DNA of 64,000 nucleotides from Actinophytocola algeriensis (GTDB lineage: Bacteria; Actinomycetota; Actinomycetes; Mycobacteriales; Pseudonocardiaceae). Where the stretch lies: positions 977,326 through 1,041,325 of the forward strand of contig NZ_JACHJQ010000003.1 of the NCBI RefSeq assembly GCF_014203735.1. The letters run 5' to 3'. Positions within the stretch are counted from its first letter, which is position 1. Each line of letters begins with the position of its first letter. Position numbers and translations under genes: made by a program. The notes beneath the pieces were generated by a model. The model was not told the DNA's origin. It did no database searches and saw only the letters and a program-made list of their open reading frames with translations. Positions 20,058 to 28,212 of this stretch are shown in pieces.

Positions 20058-20825
20058 GTGCAACCATCGGACGTGCACATTGTCGAGTTCGGCGGTGACG
20101 GCCCCGGGATCCTGCTCCTCCACGGCCTGATGGGCCGCGCGACCACCTGGTGGGAAGCGGCGAAGTGGATGAGCCACTACGGCCGGGTCGTCGGCCTCGA
20201 CGCGCGCGGGCACGGCCGCAGCCCGCACCGCGGCGGCGGCTGGCGCACCGAGGACTTCGTCGACGACGCCGCCGAGGTCCTGCGCGACCTCGGACCCAGC
20301 ACCGTCGTCGGGCACTCGATGGGCGGGCTGCACGCGTGGTGCCTCGCCGCCACCCACCCGGACCTGGTCCGCGCGGTCGTCGTCGAGGACATCGCGCCCG
20401 ACCAGCGCGGCAAGACCGTCGACCCGTGGAAGGCGTACTTCGAGTCGTGGCCGGTGCCGTTCCGGTCGCTGGCGCACGTGCGGGAGTTCTTCGGGGACCT
20501 CGGCGACTGGTTCACCGAGTGCGTGGAGGAACGCGCGGACGGCTACCACCTGATCGCCGACCTCGAGGACCTGTACGAGATCGCGAACGAGTGGGGCCGC
20601 CGCGACTACTGGCCGTTCGTCGAGCGGGTCCGCTGCCCGATGCTGGCGATCGAGGCCGAGCACAGCGCGATGCCGCCCGGGCAGATGGCCGAGCTGCCGA
20701 AACGCGCGGGCGGCGAGGTGCGCCACCTGGTCGTGGCAGGCGCGGGCCACGTCGTCCACCACGACCAGCCCGCCGTCTACCGGGGCGCGGTCGAGGCGTT
20801 CCTGTCGGGTGTGCTGAACCGCTAG
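20058..20825 (+). CDS. Alpha/beta hydrolase
   Basis: This 255-residue alpha/beta-hydrolase fold protein has LLLHGLMGRATTWW (oxyanion-hole HG motif, about residues 17-30), nucleophile elbow GHSMGGLHAW (Ser at about 88), LDARGHGRS, and catalytic His in GHVVHHDQP (about 234). It resembles small-ester or lactone hydrolases; the substrate is unknown. The start is GTG 20058. Its stop overlaps the end of the convergent small frame at 20822, so the two converge with no gap. Confidence 0.9.
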   Translation: MQPSDVHIVEFGGDGPGILLLHGLMGRATTWWEAAKWMSHYGRVVGLDARGHGRSPHRGGGWRTEDFVDDAAEVLRDLGPSTVVGHSMGGLHAWCLAATHPDLVRAVVVEDIAPDQRGKTVDPWKAYFESWPVPFRSLAHVREFFGDLGDWFTECVEERADGYHLIADLEDLYEIANEWGRRDYWPFVERVRCPMLAIEAEHSAMPPGQMAELPKRAGGEVRHLVVAGAGHVVHHDQPAVYRGAVEAFLSGVLNR

Positions 20826-20995
20826 CGGCGGCGGTCCCGCAGCGAGCGCGGCAGTTCGGCGGGTGTGTCGCGGTAGCCGAGGATGTTCGACTGCGACGAG
20901 GTGGGCCGCACCATGAAGGAGCCGCCGAAGTCGTCTTCCTCCTCGACCGGTGCCGGACGGGCGGGCTCCGGAGGAGGCGCACCCGGCGCAGCTCT
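20822..20995 (-). pseudogene. Small protein frame lacking a start codon (probable frameshift)
   Basis: This open frame encodes 57 residues with protein-like composition (a Pro-rich lead, EEEDDFGGSFMVRPTSSQ, then YRDTPAELPRSLR). It has no ATG, GTG or TTG upstream of an internal Met at about residue 28. An ATG at 21003, overlapping the stop of the 2'-5' ligase-like gene, opens MSEEL in another frame; gaining one base near 20990 would join the two into one 60-residue protein. Either the gene is broken, the sequence has an indel, or a 30-residue protein starts internally. Function unknown. Confidence 0.45.
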
Positions 20996-20999
20996 TCAC

Positions 21000-21539
21000 T
21001 CATGACCCGTCCTCCAGATCGCGTAGGACGTCAGTCTCACCCGTGTGGGTGTCGACGACCACGATCTCGGTGATCTTCGCCTTGATCGACGCTACCGGGT
21101 ACAGCGCGGCGAAGCCCGCCGTCATCTCTGCCGGTTCGAGATCGCGCGCGAGCACGCAGCGCGGCATCCACGAACCGGGCAGATAGCGCGCGACCGGCTG
21201 TTTCACCCGTTTCGCCAGCACGTCGTGTACCGCGGAGTGGACGGCGAGCAGCTCGGTGTCGACGACGGCGGTCAGCGCCAGCTCGCCGTCGGCGGCGGTC
21301 AGGATCGACAGCCACAGCGACGGGATCGACAGCAGCCGAAGGTCGTCCCGCAGCGCCGCGCGGGTGGCCGCGGGGATCGTGCCCGCGGCCGCGAAGGTGA
21401 CGTGCGGTGACGTGGCGGGGCTGGGGACACCGCTCGAGATGCCGTTGCTCGAGATGTGGTTGTCCGCCAGCCGCCGCCACAGTCCTCGGACGGCGGCGTC
21501 CGCGTCGCCGTCGAAGTGGAACTCCAGCGCCTGCGCCAT
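21000..21539 (-). CDS. 2'-5' RNA ligase family protein (2H phosphoesterase), second motif degenerate
   Basis: The 179-residue protein fits the two-histidine phosphoesterase/ligase superfamily. The first H-x-T motif is PHVTF (about residue 46). At the position of the second motif the sequence reads WMPRCVLA (about 124-131), with Arg where the second His is expected, so catalysis may be altered or lost. Such proteins act on cyclic or 2'-5' phosphodiester bonds in RNA or nucleotides. ATG 21539 is the start. It lies 20 bp after the amidase gene's stop, in the same direction, and is coupled to the following broken small frame. Confidence 0.75.
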   Translation of the reverse strand: MAQALEFHFDGDADAAVRGLWRRLADNHISSNGISSGVPSPATSPHVTFAAAGTIPAATRAALRDDLRLLSIPSLWLSILTAADGELALTAVVDTELLAVHSAVHDVLAKRVKQPVARYLPGSWMPRCVLARDLEPAEMTAGFAALYPVASIKAKITEIVVVDTHTGETDVLRDLEDGS

Positions 21540-21558
21540 GCACGCAGGGTGCCAGGTG

Positions 21559-22602
21559 TCAGGCCAGGAGCCGCTGCCAGGTCGGGGTGTCGACGGTGGC
21601 GAACCGCTCCCCGCGCGCGGACATCAGCACCCGCGCGGCCTGCGCGGCCTCACCGGTGTCGCCCGCCCGCACGGTGCGGACCAGCAGCGGCCACGTGGTG
21701 ACGCCGACGAAGCCGCTCTCGTCCGCGGACCGGCTGGCGTAGCAGGGTTCGTACGCCACCCCGTTCTCGGCCGCGAGCCGCGCCACCGCGGCGAACGTCG
21801 CGTCGCCGAACACGCCGTCCGCCTTGACCGCCACGCCGCGCGCTCGCAGGAGGTGTTGCGCGGCAAGGACCTTGTCGCTCTGCTCACCCGGCTTCAGCAG
21901 GGGCCAGGAACGCAGGGGAGCGGCGGGTGAGGCAGGCGAGGTGCCGAGCGCGGCGCGGACCGCCGCGATCAGCTCCGGCAGGCGCTCGTACAGCACCTGC
22001 CCGGGACATTCGGTGGCGTTGAAGTCGCGGTGTCCTCGGATCATGTCCGGCGAGATCCCGTACGACTGCGCGATGTAGGCGACCAGCTGCACCAGCGAGT
22101 TCCACAGCGCGACCGGGACGTCCACAGTGGAGTAGAGGCCCTCGTTCTCGATGCCGATGACCTCGCTGTTGTGGTTGCCCACGTTCGCGCCCTGCACGTG
22201 CCGCGTGCCGCCGTCGAGGATCTCGACGCTGCGGTGGCGGCCTTCGGTGATGTGCCCGCCGCGGCTGTTGGTCAACTGCTGGCCGCTGTCGATCCAGCCG
22301 CGGCCGTCCATGTGGAAGTTCTGGATGCCGCGCGAGATCTGGTACGCGTGCGCCAGTGACGTGTCGGACGAGTTCCCGCCCGCGGTGTGGTGCACGACGA
22401 TGTAGGTCGGTTTGTGGTTCTCGACGGTGATGGTGCCGTTCGGCGGGCGCGCGCCCCACTCGCTGCAGGTGTGGATGCGCGGCCGGTCGACGGCTCTCGC
22501 GCCGACCTCCCCGAACGCGAGCGGTGCGGTGGACGTGCCGAGCACGCCCATGGCGGTGACGGTGAATCCGCCCCGTAGAAGGGCACGGCGGGATACGGCC
22601 AT
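21559..22602 (-). CDS. N-acetylmuramoyl-L-alanine amidase (PGRP/amidase_2), Tat-exported
   Basis: The 347-residue secreted cell-wall hydrolase starts with a twin-arginine signal (SRRALLRGGFTVTAMGVLG). The amidase-2/PGRP domain (about residues 35-205) has zinc ligands in YIVVHHTAGG, a second His in GHRDFNATECPG and the catalytic-type SEVIGIENEGLY segment. The C-terminal 130 residues contain two peptidoglycan-binding-like units (KVLAAQHLLRARGVAVKADG and a weaker repeat). ATG 22602 is preferred because AGGGAG lies six bases upstream; ATG 22620 is the alternative. It likely trims peptidoglycan during growth. Confidence 0.9.
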   Translation of the reverse strand: MAVSRRALLRGGFTVTAMGVLGTSTAPLAFGEVGARAVDRPRIHTCSEWGARPPNGTITVENHKPTYIVVHHTAGGNSSDTSLAHAYQISRGIQNFHMDGRGWIDSGQQLTNSRGGHITEGRHRSVEILDGGTRHVQGANVGNHNSEVIGIENEGLYSTVDVPVALWNSLVQLVAYIAQSYGISPDMIRGHRDFNATECPGQVLYERLPELIAAVRAALGTSPASPAAPLRSWPLLKPGEQSDKVLAAQHLLRARGVAVKADGVFGDATFAAVARLAAENGVAYEPCYASRSADESGFVGVTTWPLLVRTVRAGDTGEAAQAARVLMSARGERFATVDTPTWQRLLA

Positions 22603-22734
22603 CTCGATCTCCCTCGACATGGGGCCATCAGACCCAGATCGGTGACTGGCATTTCCGACGGTAGTGGCGCGGTTACTCGAAGACAAGAGTTCCCCAATTG
22701 CCAGAGAATTTGGTTGCCGATTCCCGGAAGTGGT

Positions 22735-23610
22735 TCAGTGCTCTCCGGGTAACGCGAACAAGCCGTCGGTGGTCTGTTCGACCAGCCCGTCCACCAGCAG
22801 CGAGTCGAGACATCTGTCCCGCTGCCCGGCGTCGGACCAGACGACGTCCAGTCGTGTCTTGGGGACCGGGGTCGAGGTGTCCCGCAGGACGTCCAGCAGC
22901 AGACCGCGCACCTGGCGGTCCGTGCCCGCGAACTTCTGCACGGGCTTCGCGGGGCCGGCGTAGGCCGGTTTCCCGGCGAGCTGCCACGCGCACGAGTCGT
23001 ACACCGGGCAGTCGGCGCAGCGCGGGTTCCGTGCCGTGCACACGATCGCGCCCAGCTCCATCAACGCGGCCGACATCCGCGCGGCCTGCTCGTCGTCGGC
23101 GGGCAGCAGCTTCTCCGCGTCGGCCATGTCGCGCGTGTTCGAGGCGGGCCCCGCATCGCCCGCGCCGTGCACCGCGCGGGCGATGACCCGCCGCACGTTG
23201 GTGTCCACGACCGGGCAGCGCTTGCGGTACGCGAACGCGGCGACCGCACGCGCGGTGTAGGCACCGATGCCCGGCAGCGCCAGCAGGGTGTCCACATCGG
23301 ACGGGACGACGTCGTCGTGCTGCTCCGCGATCACCGTCGCGGCGTCCCGCAGCCGCAGCGCGCGGCGCGGGTAGCCGAGCTTGCCCCACATCCGGAGCAC
23401 GTCGGCCGGGGTGGCGGCGGCGAGCGCGGACGGGACCGGCCAGCGCGCCAGCCACTCGTGCCACGACGGTTCGACGCGGGCGACCGGGGTCTGCTGCAGC
23501 ATGATCTCGCTGACCAGCACGCCCCACGCCGAGCAGTCGGGCCTGCGCCATGGCAGGTCCCGTGCCTTCTCGGCGAACCAGTCGGTCAGCACGTACGCGT
23601 CGATGGTCAT
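22735..23610 (-). CDS. mutY: A/G-specific adenine glycosylase
   Basis: MutY removes adenine mispaired with 8-oxoguanine. The 291-residue protein has the helix-hairpin-helix LPGIGAYTARAVAAFA (about residues 112-127) and the catalytic Asp in CPVVDTNVRRV. The [4Fe-4S] loop is C-x6-C-x2-C-x5-C (CTARNPRCADCPVYDSC, about 191-207). The catalytic Glu region is VLVSEIMLQQTPVARV. The C-terminal recognition domain is short, as in actinobacteria. The neighbouring carbonic anhydrase gene repeats the M. tuberculosis canB-mutY neighbourhood, although here both are on the same strand. Confidence 0.95.
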   Translation of the reverse strand: MTIDAYVLTDWFAEKARDLPWRRPDCSAWGVLVSEIMLQQTPVARVEPSWHEWLARWPVPSALAAATPADVLRMWGKLGYPRRALRLRDAATVIAEQHDDVVPSDVDTLLALPGIGAYTARAVAAFAYRKRCPVVDTNVRRVIARAVHGAGDAGPASNTRDMADAEKLLPADDEQAARMSAALMELGAIVCTARNPRCADCPVYDSCAWQLAGKPAYAGPAKPVQKFAGTDRQVRGLLLDVLRDTSTPVPKTRLDVVWSDAGQRDRCLDSLLVDGLVEQTTDGLFALPGEH

Positions 23611-23674
23611 CGCCGACCGATGCTAGCCCGGCACGGCGGCCCGCGCGCGGAGGGCGCGGCGCCGGGGGAGCCGG

Positions 23675-24166
23675 TCAGATGACCTCGGTCAGCTCCGCGT
23701 TGTGCACGTCGTAGACGAACCCGCGCACGTTGTCGCGGTGGGGCACGAACGGGCTGCGCCGCACCCGCTCCACCGACTGGCGGACGCTGTCCTTGACCTC
23801 GCGAAACGCCTCGATCGCCCACGGCGGCCGCAGCTTGGTCTCCTTTTCCAGCTCGTCCTTGAACTCGTCCTCGGTGATCAGCGACAGGCCGCACGACGTG
23901 TGCTGCATGACGATGACCTCGCGGGTCTCGAGTTTGCGCTGGCTGATCGCGAGCGACCGGATCACGTCGTCGGTCACCACACCGCCCGCGTTGCGCAGGA
24001 TGTGCACCTCGCCGTGCCGCAGGCCGAACACGTCGAACACCTTGATGCGCGCGTCCATGCAGGTCACGACGGCCAGGTGGAGTGATGGCACGGGTGTGGG
24101 GACCTCGGGCGCGCCGAGGTCCACGCCGGTCACGTGCCGGTGCAGGAGATCGTCGATAGCGGTCAT
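23675..24166 (-). CDS. Beta-class carbonic anhydrase
   Basis: The 163-residue cytosolic enzyme interconverts CO2 and bicarbonate. Beta-class zinc ligands are visible: Cys and Asp/Arg in VTCMDARIKV (about residues 33-42), then His and Cys in QHTSCG (about 88-93), with the conserved RNAGG in between. Its length equals short beta-CAs of the Rv3588c type. ATG 24166 is the start, with AGCTGACAG upstream. It diverges from the Rv3587c-like gene 203 bp away, the same head-to-head arrangement expected from the mycobacterial locus. Confidence 0.93.
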   Translation of the reverse strand: MTAIDDLLHRHVTGVDLGAPEVPTPVPSLHLAVVTCMDARIKVFDVFGLRHGEVHILRNAGGVVTDDVIRSLAISQRKLETREVIVMQHTSCGLSLITEDEFKDELEKETKLRPPWAIEAFREVKDSVRQSVERVRRSPFVPHRDNVRGFVYDVHNAELTEVI

Positions 24167-24369
24167 CTGTCAGCTCCCGTGTTTCGCCGTGCCCACATTG
24201 CGGTCAAGCACTGGAAACCTGCTCGATCACCAATTGGAGCAAGGTGGCGGCCCGAGGGCAACGTGTCGTCGACAACAACTCTCCGTGGTCACTACCTGCA
24301 CAAATATCCCCCTTTCGAGGCCAGGGAAGATCCAAGCGCACGCGATAGTGCGGGGTTACCGTCAGGCGC

Positions 24370-25134
24370 ATGATCGAACCGAACGGCCCGTTGCCCCGGT
24401 CCGTGTACCGGCGCCGTCGCGCGTTCGCGGCCGGTGTTTCGGTGCTGGCCGTGGTGCTGCTGGCGTGGCTCATCGGCGGTCTCGTCGAGGCGGACGACCA
24501 GCACCCGGTGCAGGGCACGGCGAACACGGCGGACCTCGGTGGACCCGCGGCGGCCGGCTCCGTGCGGGCCACGTCGGACCGGGCGTCCGCGCCCCCGTCG
24601 AGCCCGGGCCCGGACGACCCACAAGGTTCGGTCACCGCCGGCCCCAGCCGCACCGGGCCGACGTCCGGTGCGAGCAAGCCCGCGCCGCCCGCCCCGGTCG
24701 TCACGACCACGACGACCACCCCGGCGCCGCCGCCCGGCCCGCCCAAGGCGTGCCCCGACGCGGTGATGAAGGTCGCGGCCGCGCCGGACGTGCCGTCGTA
24801 CGCGGTCGGCACACGGCCGTTGCTGCGGCTGCGGATCGTCAACGCGGGCCCGGTCCCGTGCACGCGCGACGTGAACCGCGGGCTGCGGGAGATCCTCGTG
24901 ATGGGCGCCGACGGCGCGCGGCTGTGGTCGAGCAACGACTGCTACGGGCCGCCGGAGGCCGACGTGCGCGTGCTGGCGCCGAACCAGCCGGTGGAGTTCT
25001 CGGTCAACTGGGCCGGGCGGACGTCCGAGCCCGGTTGCCCGCTGGACCGCAGGACCGTGCCTGCCGGTACGTACCAGGTGGTCGGCAAGCTGGGCGCGCT
25101 GGCAGGCGCACCGACGCAGCTGGTGCTGACGTAG
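24370..25134 (+). CDS. Membrane-anchored protein with extracytoplasmic DUF4232-like domain (Rv3587c position)
   Basis: The 254-residue protein has a basic N-terminus, one transmembrane helix (about residues 22-40), a Pro/Thr/Ser-rich linker (about 65-125, including a run of threonines) and a folded outer domain of about 130 residues with three or four Cys. The position next to the carbonic anhydrase gene equals Rv3587c. The outer domain (VKVAAAPDVPSY-type start, LRLRIVNAGPVPC) looks like an immunoglobulin-like beta fold; the function is unknown. In M. tuberculosis disA and radA flank it, but here a LacI regulator follows. Confidence 0.8.
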   Translation: MIEPNGPLPRSVYRRRRAFAAGVSVLAVVLLAWLIGGLVEADDQHPVQGTANTADLGGPAAAGSVRATSDRASAPPSSPGPDDPQGSVTAGPSRTGPTSGASKPAPPAPVVTTTTTTPAPPPGPPKACPDAVMKVAAAPDVPSYAVGTRPLLRLRIVNAGPVPCTRDVNRGLREILVMGADGARLWSSNDCYGPPEADVRVLAPNQPVEFSVNWAGRTSEPGCPLDRRTVPAGTYQVVGKLGALAGAPTQLVLT

Positions 25135-25162
25135 CCGAGCCTTCGTGCCGCCGCGATGTCCT

Positions 25163-25205
25163 GAAAGACGCCTTCGGGGCGTTGAGTGCCCCGAAAGCGT
25201 CTTTC
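25163..25205. terminator. Bidirectional intrinsic terminator
   Basis: An 18-bp stem (25163-25180 with 25188-25205, one mismatch) beginning GAAAGACGCC around a 7-nt loop lies between two convergent genes. The A/T pairs at the base give a short T-run in both directions. Confidence 0.93.
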
Positions 25206-25228
25206 GAGAGATCAGCCGTGGCGCCCGG

Positions 25229-26329
25229 TCACGGGCCGAACCAGCGTTCCTCCGTGGTCCTCGGCGGTGCGCTCGTGGTGCCGACGACCAGTTCGGTGTC
25301 CAGCGTGATGTGCCGGGGCTTGCTGTGCTCCGCCGAGGCGAGCAGCAGCTTCCCGGCCGCGCGGCCCTTCTCCAGCACCGGCTGCCGGATCGTCGTCAGG
25401 CCGACCCGCTCCGCCTCGACGATCCCGTCGAAACCGGTCACCGTCAGGTCCTGCGGCACCCGCAGCCCACGCCGCTTCGCCTCGTTCAGCGCGCCGAGCG
25501 CCAGGATGTCCGACGTGCAGATGAGGGCCGTGACCTCGGGGCTCGCGTCCAGGAGCTGCGCGGCCGCCGACTCGCCGCTCCCGATGGAGTGGTCGAAGCG
25601 CTCCACGACCGGCACCCGTGCCCAGTCCACGCCCGCCGTCTCGAACGACTCGGCCAGCGCGGTGAGCCGGGCCCGCTGCACGTGGAAGTGCGCGGTCCGC
25701 TGCCGCGCGATCGCCGCGAAGCCGTCGTTGCGGTCGCGTGCCAGCCGCATGCACAGCACCCCGATGTTCCGGTGCCCGATGCTGATCAGCCGCCCCGCCA
25801 GCTGCGCGATCGCCGCGTGGTCGTCGATGCCGACCAGGTCGACGCCCTCCACCCGCGGCTGGTCGCACACCACGGTCGGCACCGGGCGCGACAGCACCGC
25901 GGCCAGGTGGGGGTCGTCGTCCGGTACGGAGTAGACGACGAAACCGTCCACACCAGCACTGTGGACGGCGGTGACGTCGTCGCGCTCCGGGTTCACCGGC
26001 ACCAGGTGGAGGCCCTGGCCGGCGCCTTCACAGGCCAGCGCCAGCCCCTCCAGGAAGCCGAGCGCCGCCGGGTCACGGAACGCGTACGAAAGGTTCTCGG
26101 TCAACAGGAGCCCGACCGCGCCCGCTTTGCGCGTGCGCAACGATCGCGCCACCGGGTCCGGGCCGGGATAGCCCAGACGTCGCGCCGTCTCCAACACGCG
26201 TCTGCGCAGCTCCGGCGAGAGCTGGTCAGGCCGGTTGTAGGCGTTGGACACGGTGGTTCGCGAAACGCCGAGCTCCGCCGCCAGCGACGCCAGTGTCGCC
26301 GGCCGCCGAACATGCATAGGCCTCGCCAT
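25229..26329 (-). CDS. LacI family transcriptional regulator
   Basis: The 366-residue regulator has an N-terminal LacI helix-turn-helix (LASLAAELGVSRTTVSNAYN, about residues 12-31) with hinge helix. A periplasmic-binding-like sensor domain (about 65-345) follows, with GFVVYSVPDDD, GIDDHAAIAQL and VTGFDGIVEAERVGLTTIRQP in the family order. The ligand is probably a sugar or nucleoside but is not identifiable; no sugar operon adjoins. ATG 26329 is chosen, with ATG 26317 as an alternative. It diverges from the zinc-importer operon; its operator is not evident. Confidence 0.9.
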   Translation of the reverse strand: MARPMHVRRPATLASLAAELGVSRTTVSNAYNRPDQLSPELRRRVLETARRLGYPGPDPVARSLRTRKAGAVGLLLTENLSYAFRDPAALGFLEGLALACEGAGQGLHLVPVNPERDDVTAVHSAGVDGFVVYSVPDDDPHLAAVLSRPVPTVVCDQPRVEGVDLVGIDDHAAIAQLAGRLISIGHRNIGVLCMRLARDRNDGFAAIARQRTAHFHVQRARLTALAESFETAGVDWARVPVVERFDHSIGSGESAAAQLLDASPEVTALICTSDILALGALNEAKRRGLRVPQDLTVTGFDGIVEAERVGLTTIRQPVLEKGRAAGKLLLASAEHSKPRHITLDTELVVGTTSAPPRTTEERWFGP

Positions 26330-26463
26330 GTGCTGACCGTAACGGTTCAGAAGCACAATCAGAAGCCTGGCCACGCACGTCACCTTCACCACATCTGGTG
26401 GCACTTCTCACCTGGTCGGCTGACGCGCCCGGAATTTCCAGTCGTATAGTCGACTTGCAGTAG

Positions 26464-26482
26464 TCGAAAACGGTTTCCATTA
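26464..26482. promoter_or_regulatory. Candidate Zur operator of the metal-importer operon
   Basis: TCGAAAACGGTTTCCATTA is an AT-rich imperfect palindrome (GAAAAC/GTTTCC) 40 bp upstream of the binding-protein gene and resembles actinobacterial Zur sites of the TGAAAATNATTTTCA type. No Zur gene lies in the window. Confidence 0.5.
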
Positions 26483-26521
26483 CCTATAGCGTGACACGCA
26501 TGAATACTTCGGAGGAACGCC

Positions 26522-27397
26522 ATGAGAAGCGCCCTTCCACTCGCGGTCGCCGCGGTCGCCGTCCTCGGCGCCGCCGGCTGCGGCGGTGGCACGACTGACG
26601 CGGCGGCGGACGGGAAGGTCGCGGTCGTCGCGTCCACGAACGTGTGGGGCAGCGTCGTCCAGGCGGTCGGCGGTGACGATGTGAGCGTTCGCTCCCTGAT
26701 CAACGACTCGAAGGGCGACCCGCATTCCTACGCGGACAAGCCCGAGGACGCGACCCTGCTCACCGAGGCGAAGCTCGTCGTCTACAACGGCGGCGGCTAC
26801 GACGACTTCTTCACCAAGCTGGTGGACGCGGCAGGCGCGGACGCGAAGCAGGTCGTCGCGTACGACGTCGCCGGTCTCGCCGAGGGTGAGAACGAGCACG
26901 TCTGGTACGACTTCGCGACCGTCAAGAAGGTGGCGGGCAAGGTCGCCGAGGAGCTGGGCGCCATCGACCCGGACAACAAGGACACCTACGCGGACAACGC
27001 GAAGGCGTTCGACGGCAAGATCGACGAGCTGACCACGAAGGCCGGCGCCATCCCGGACGGCGACGTCGTCGCGACCGAGCCCGTCGCCAAGTACCTGCTC
27101 GACGCCGCCGGCCTGACCGACGTGACGCCGCCGGACTTCTCCGAGGCCATCGAGGAGGAGACCGACCCGCCGGTCGCGACGGTCGCCGACACCATGGACC
27201 TGGTGACCGGCAAGCAGATCGTCGCGCTGGTCAACAACGACCAGACCGAGACGAACGTGACCGACCAGCTCAACGGCGCGGCGAAGAGCGCCGGGGTACC
27301 GATCGTGAACGTGAGTGAGACGTTGCCACCGGGCGTGACCGACTACGTTGAGTGGATGACCAAGCAGGTGGACGCGCTGGCGGGCGCGGTGGCTTGA
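26522..27397 (+). CDS. Zinc/manganese ABC transporter substrate-binding lipoprotein
   Basis: The 291-residue cluster 9 (ZnuA/TroA-like) binding protein has a lipobox LGAAGC (Cys at about residue 20). Probable metal ligands are His in GDPHSYAD (about 63), His in NEHVWYD (about 125), Glu and a C-terminal Asp region. No long His-rich loop is present, which slightly favours an AztC/manganese-type or low-His zinc protein over classical ZnuA. GGAGG precedes ATG 26522. The next two genes overlap it by 3 bp and each other by 1 bp, forming one importer operon under the candidate Zur site. Confidence 0.92.
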   Translation: MRSALPLAVAAVAVLGAAGCGGGTTDAAADGKVAVVASTNVWGSVVQAVGGDDVSVRSLINDSKGDPHSYADKPEDATLLTEAKLVVYNGGGYDDFFTKLVDAAGADAKQVVAYDVAGLAEGENEHVWYDFATVKKVAGKVAEELGAIDPDNKDTYADNAKAFDGKIDELTTKAGAIPDGDVVATEPVAKYLLDAAGLTDVTPPDFSEAIEEETDPPVATVADTMDLVTGKQIVALVNNDQTETNVTDQLNGAAKSAGVPIVNVSETLPPGVTDYVEWMTKQVDALAGAVA

Positions 27398-28212
27398 TGG
27401 ACGGACACGTACCCGCGATCTCGCTCCGGGACGCGACGCTCGGCTACGGCGACCGGATCCTGTGGTCCGGCCTGAACCTCGACATCGAGCCGGGGGAGTT
27501 CGTCACGGTGCTGGGCCCGAACGGGTCCGGCAAGACGAGCCTGCTCCGCGTGCTGCTCGGGTTGCAGGCGCTGTCGTCGGGCACCGCGCGGATCGCGGGC
27601 GAGTCGCCGGGGCGCGGCAACAAGCGGATCGGGTACGTCCCGCAGCAGCGGGCCATCGACGCCCCCGTCCGCGGCCGCGACCTGGTCGGCCTCGGCCTGG
27701 ACGGACACCGCTGGGGCACCGGCGTTTCCCGGATCCGCGAGCGGCGGCAGCGGGTCGACCAGGCCATCGCCGAGGTGGGTGCGGAGGCGTTCGCGAAGGC
27801 GCCGGTGGCGCTGCTGTCCGGCGGTGAACAGCAGCGCCTGCGGGTGGCGCAGGCACTGGTGAGCGACCCGGACGTGCTGCTGTGCGACGAGCCGCTGCTG
27901 TCCCTCGACCTCGCGAACCAGCAGGTGGTCAGCTCGCTGATCGACCAGCGCCGCCGCGTCGCGAACACCGCCGTGCTGTTCGTGACCCACGAGATCAACC
28001 CGGTGCTGTCGCTGGTCGACCGCGTGCTGTACCTCGTGGACGGTCGCTTCCGGATCGGCAGGCCGGACGAGGTGATGAACTCCGAGACGCTGTCCGAGCT
28101 GTACCGCACGAAGATCGACGTGGTGCGGGTGCGGGGCCAGATCCACGTGGTCGGCGCGCAGAGCGGGCTGTGCGAGGACCAGACACACCACCTGCACGAG
28201 GAACGCGCCTGA
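27397..28212 (+). CDS. Metal ABC transporter ATP-binding protein
   Basis: The 271-residue ATPase of the zinc/manganese importer has Walker A GPNGSGKTS (about residues 47-55), Q-loop YVPQQRA, signature LSGGEQQRLRVAQAL (about 144-158), Walker B VLLCDEPLLSLD and H-loop FVTHEINP. It energises uptake by driving the membrane component. ATG 27397 overlaps the binding-protein stop (TGATG), and its own stop overlaps the permease start, so translation is coupled across the operon. The short C-terminal extension after VRVRGQIHVVG is His-containing (QTHHLHEE) and could sense metal, but this is inference. Confidence 0.94.
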   Translation: MDGHVPAISLRDATLGYGDRILWSGLNLDIEPGEFVTVLGPNGSGKTSLLRVLLGLQALSSGTARIAGESPGRGNKRIGYVPQQRAIDAPVRGRDLVGLGLDGHRWGTGVSRIRERRQRVDQAIAEVGAEAFAKAPVALLSGGEQQRLRVAQALVSDPDVLLCDEPLLSLDLANQQVVSSLIDQRRRVANTAVLFVTHEINPVLSLVDRVLYLVDGRFRIGRPDEVMNSETLSELYRTKIDVVRVRGQIHVVGAQSGLCEDQTHHLHEERA

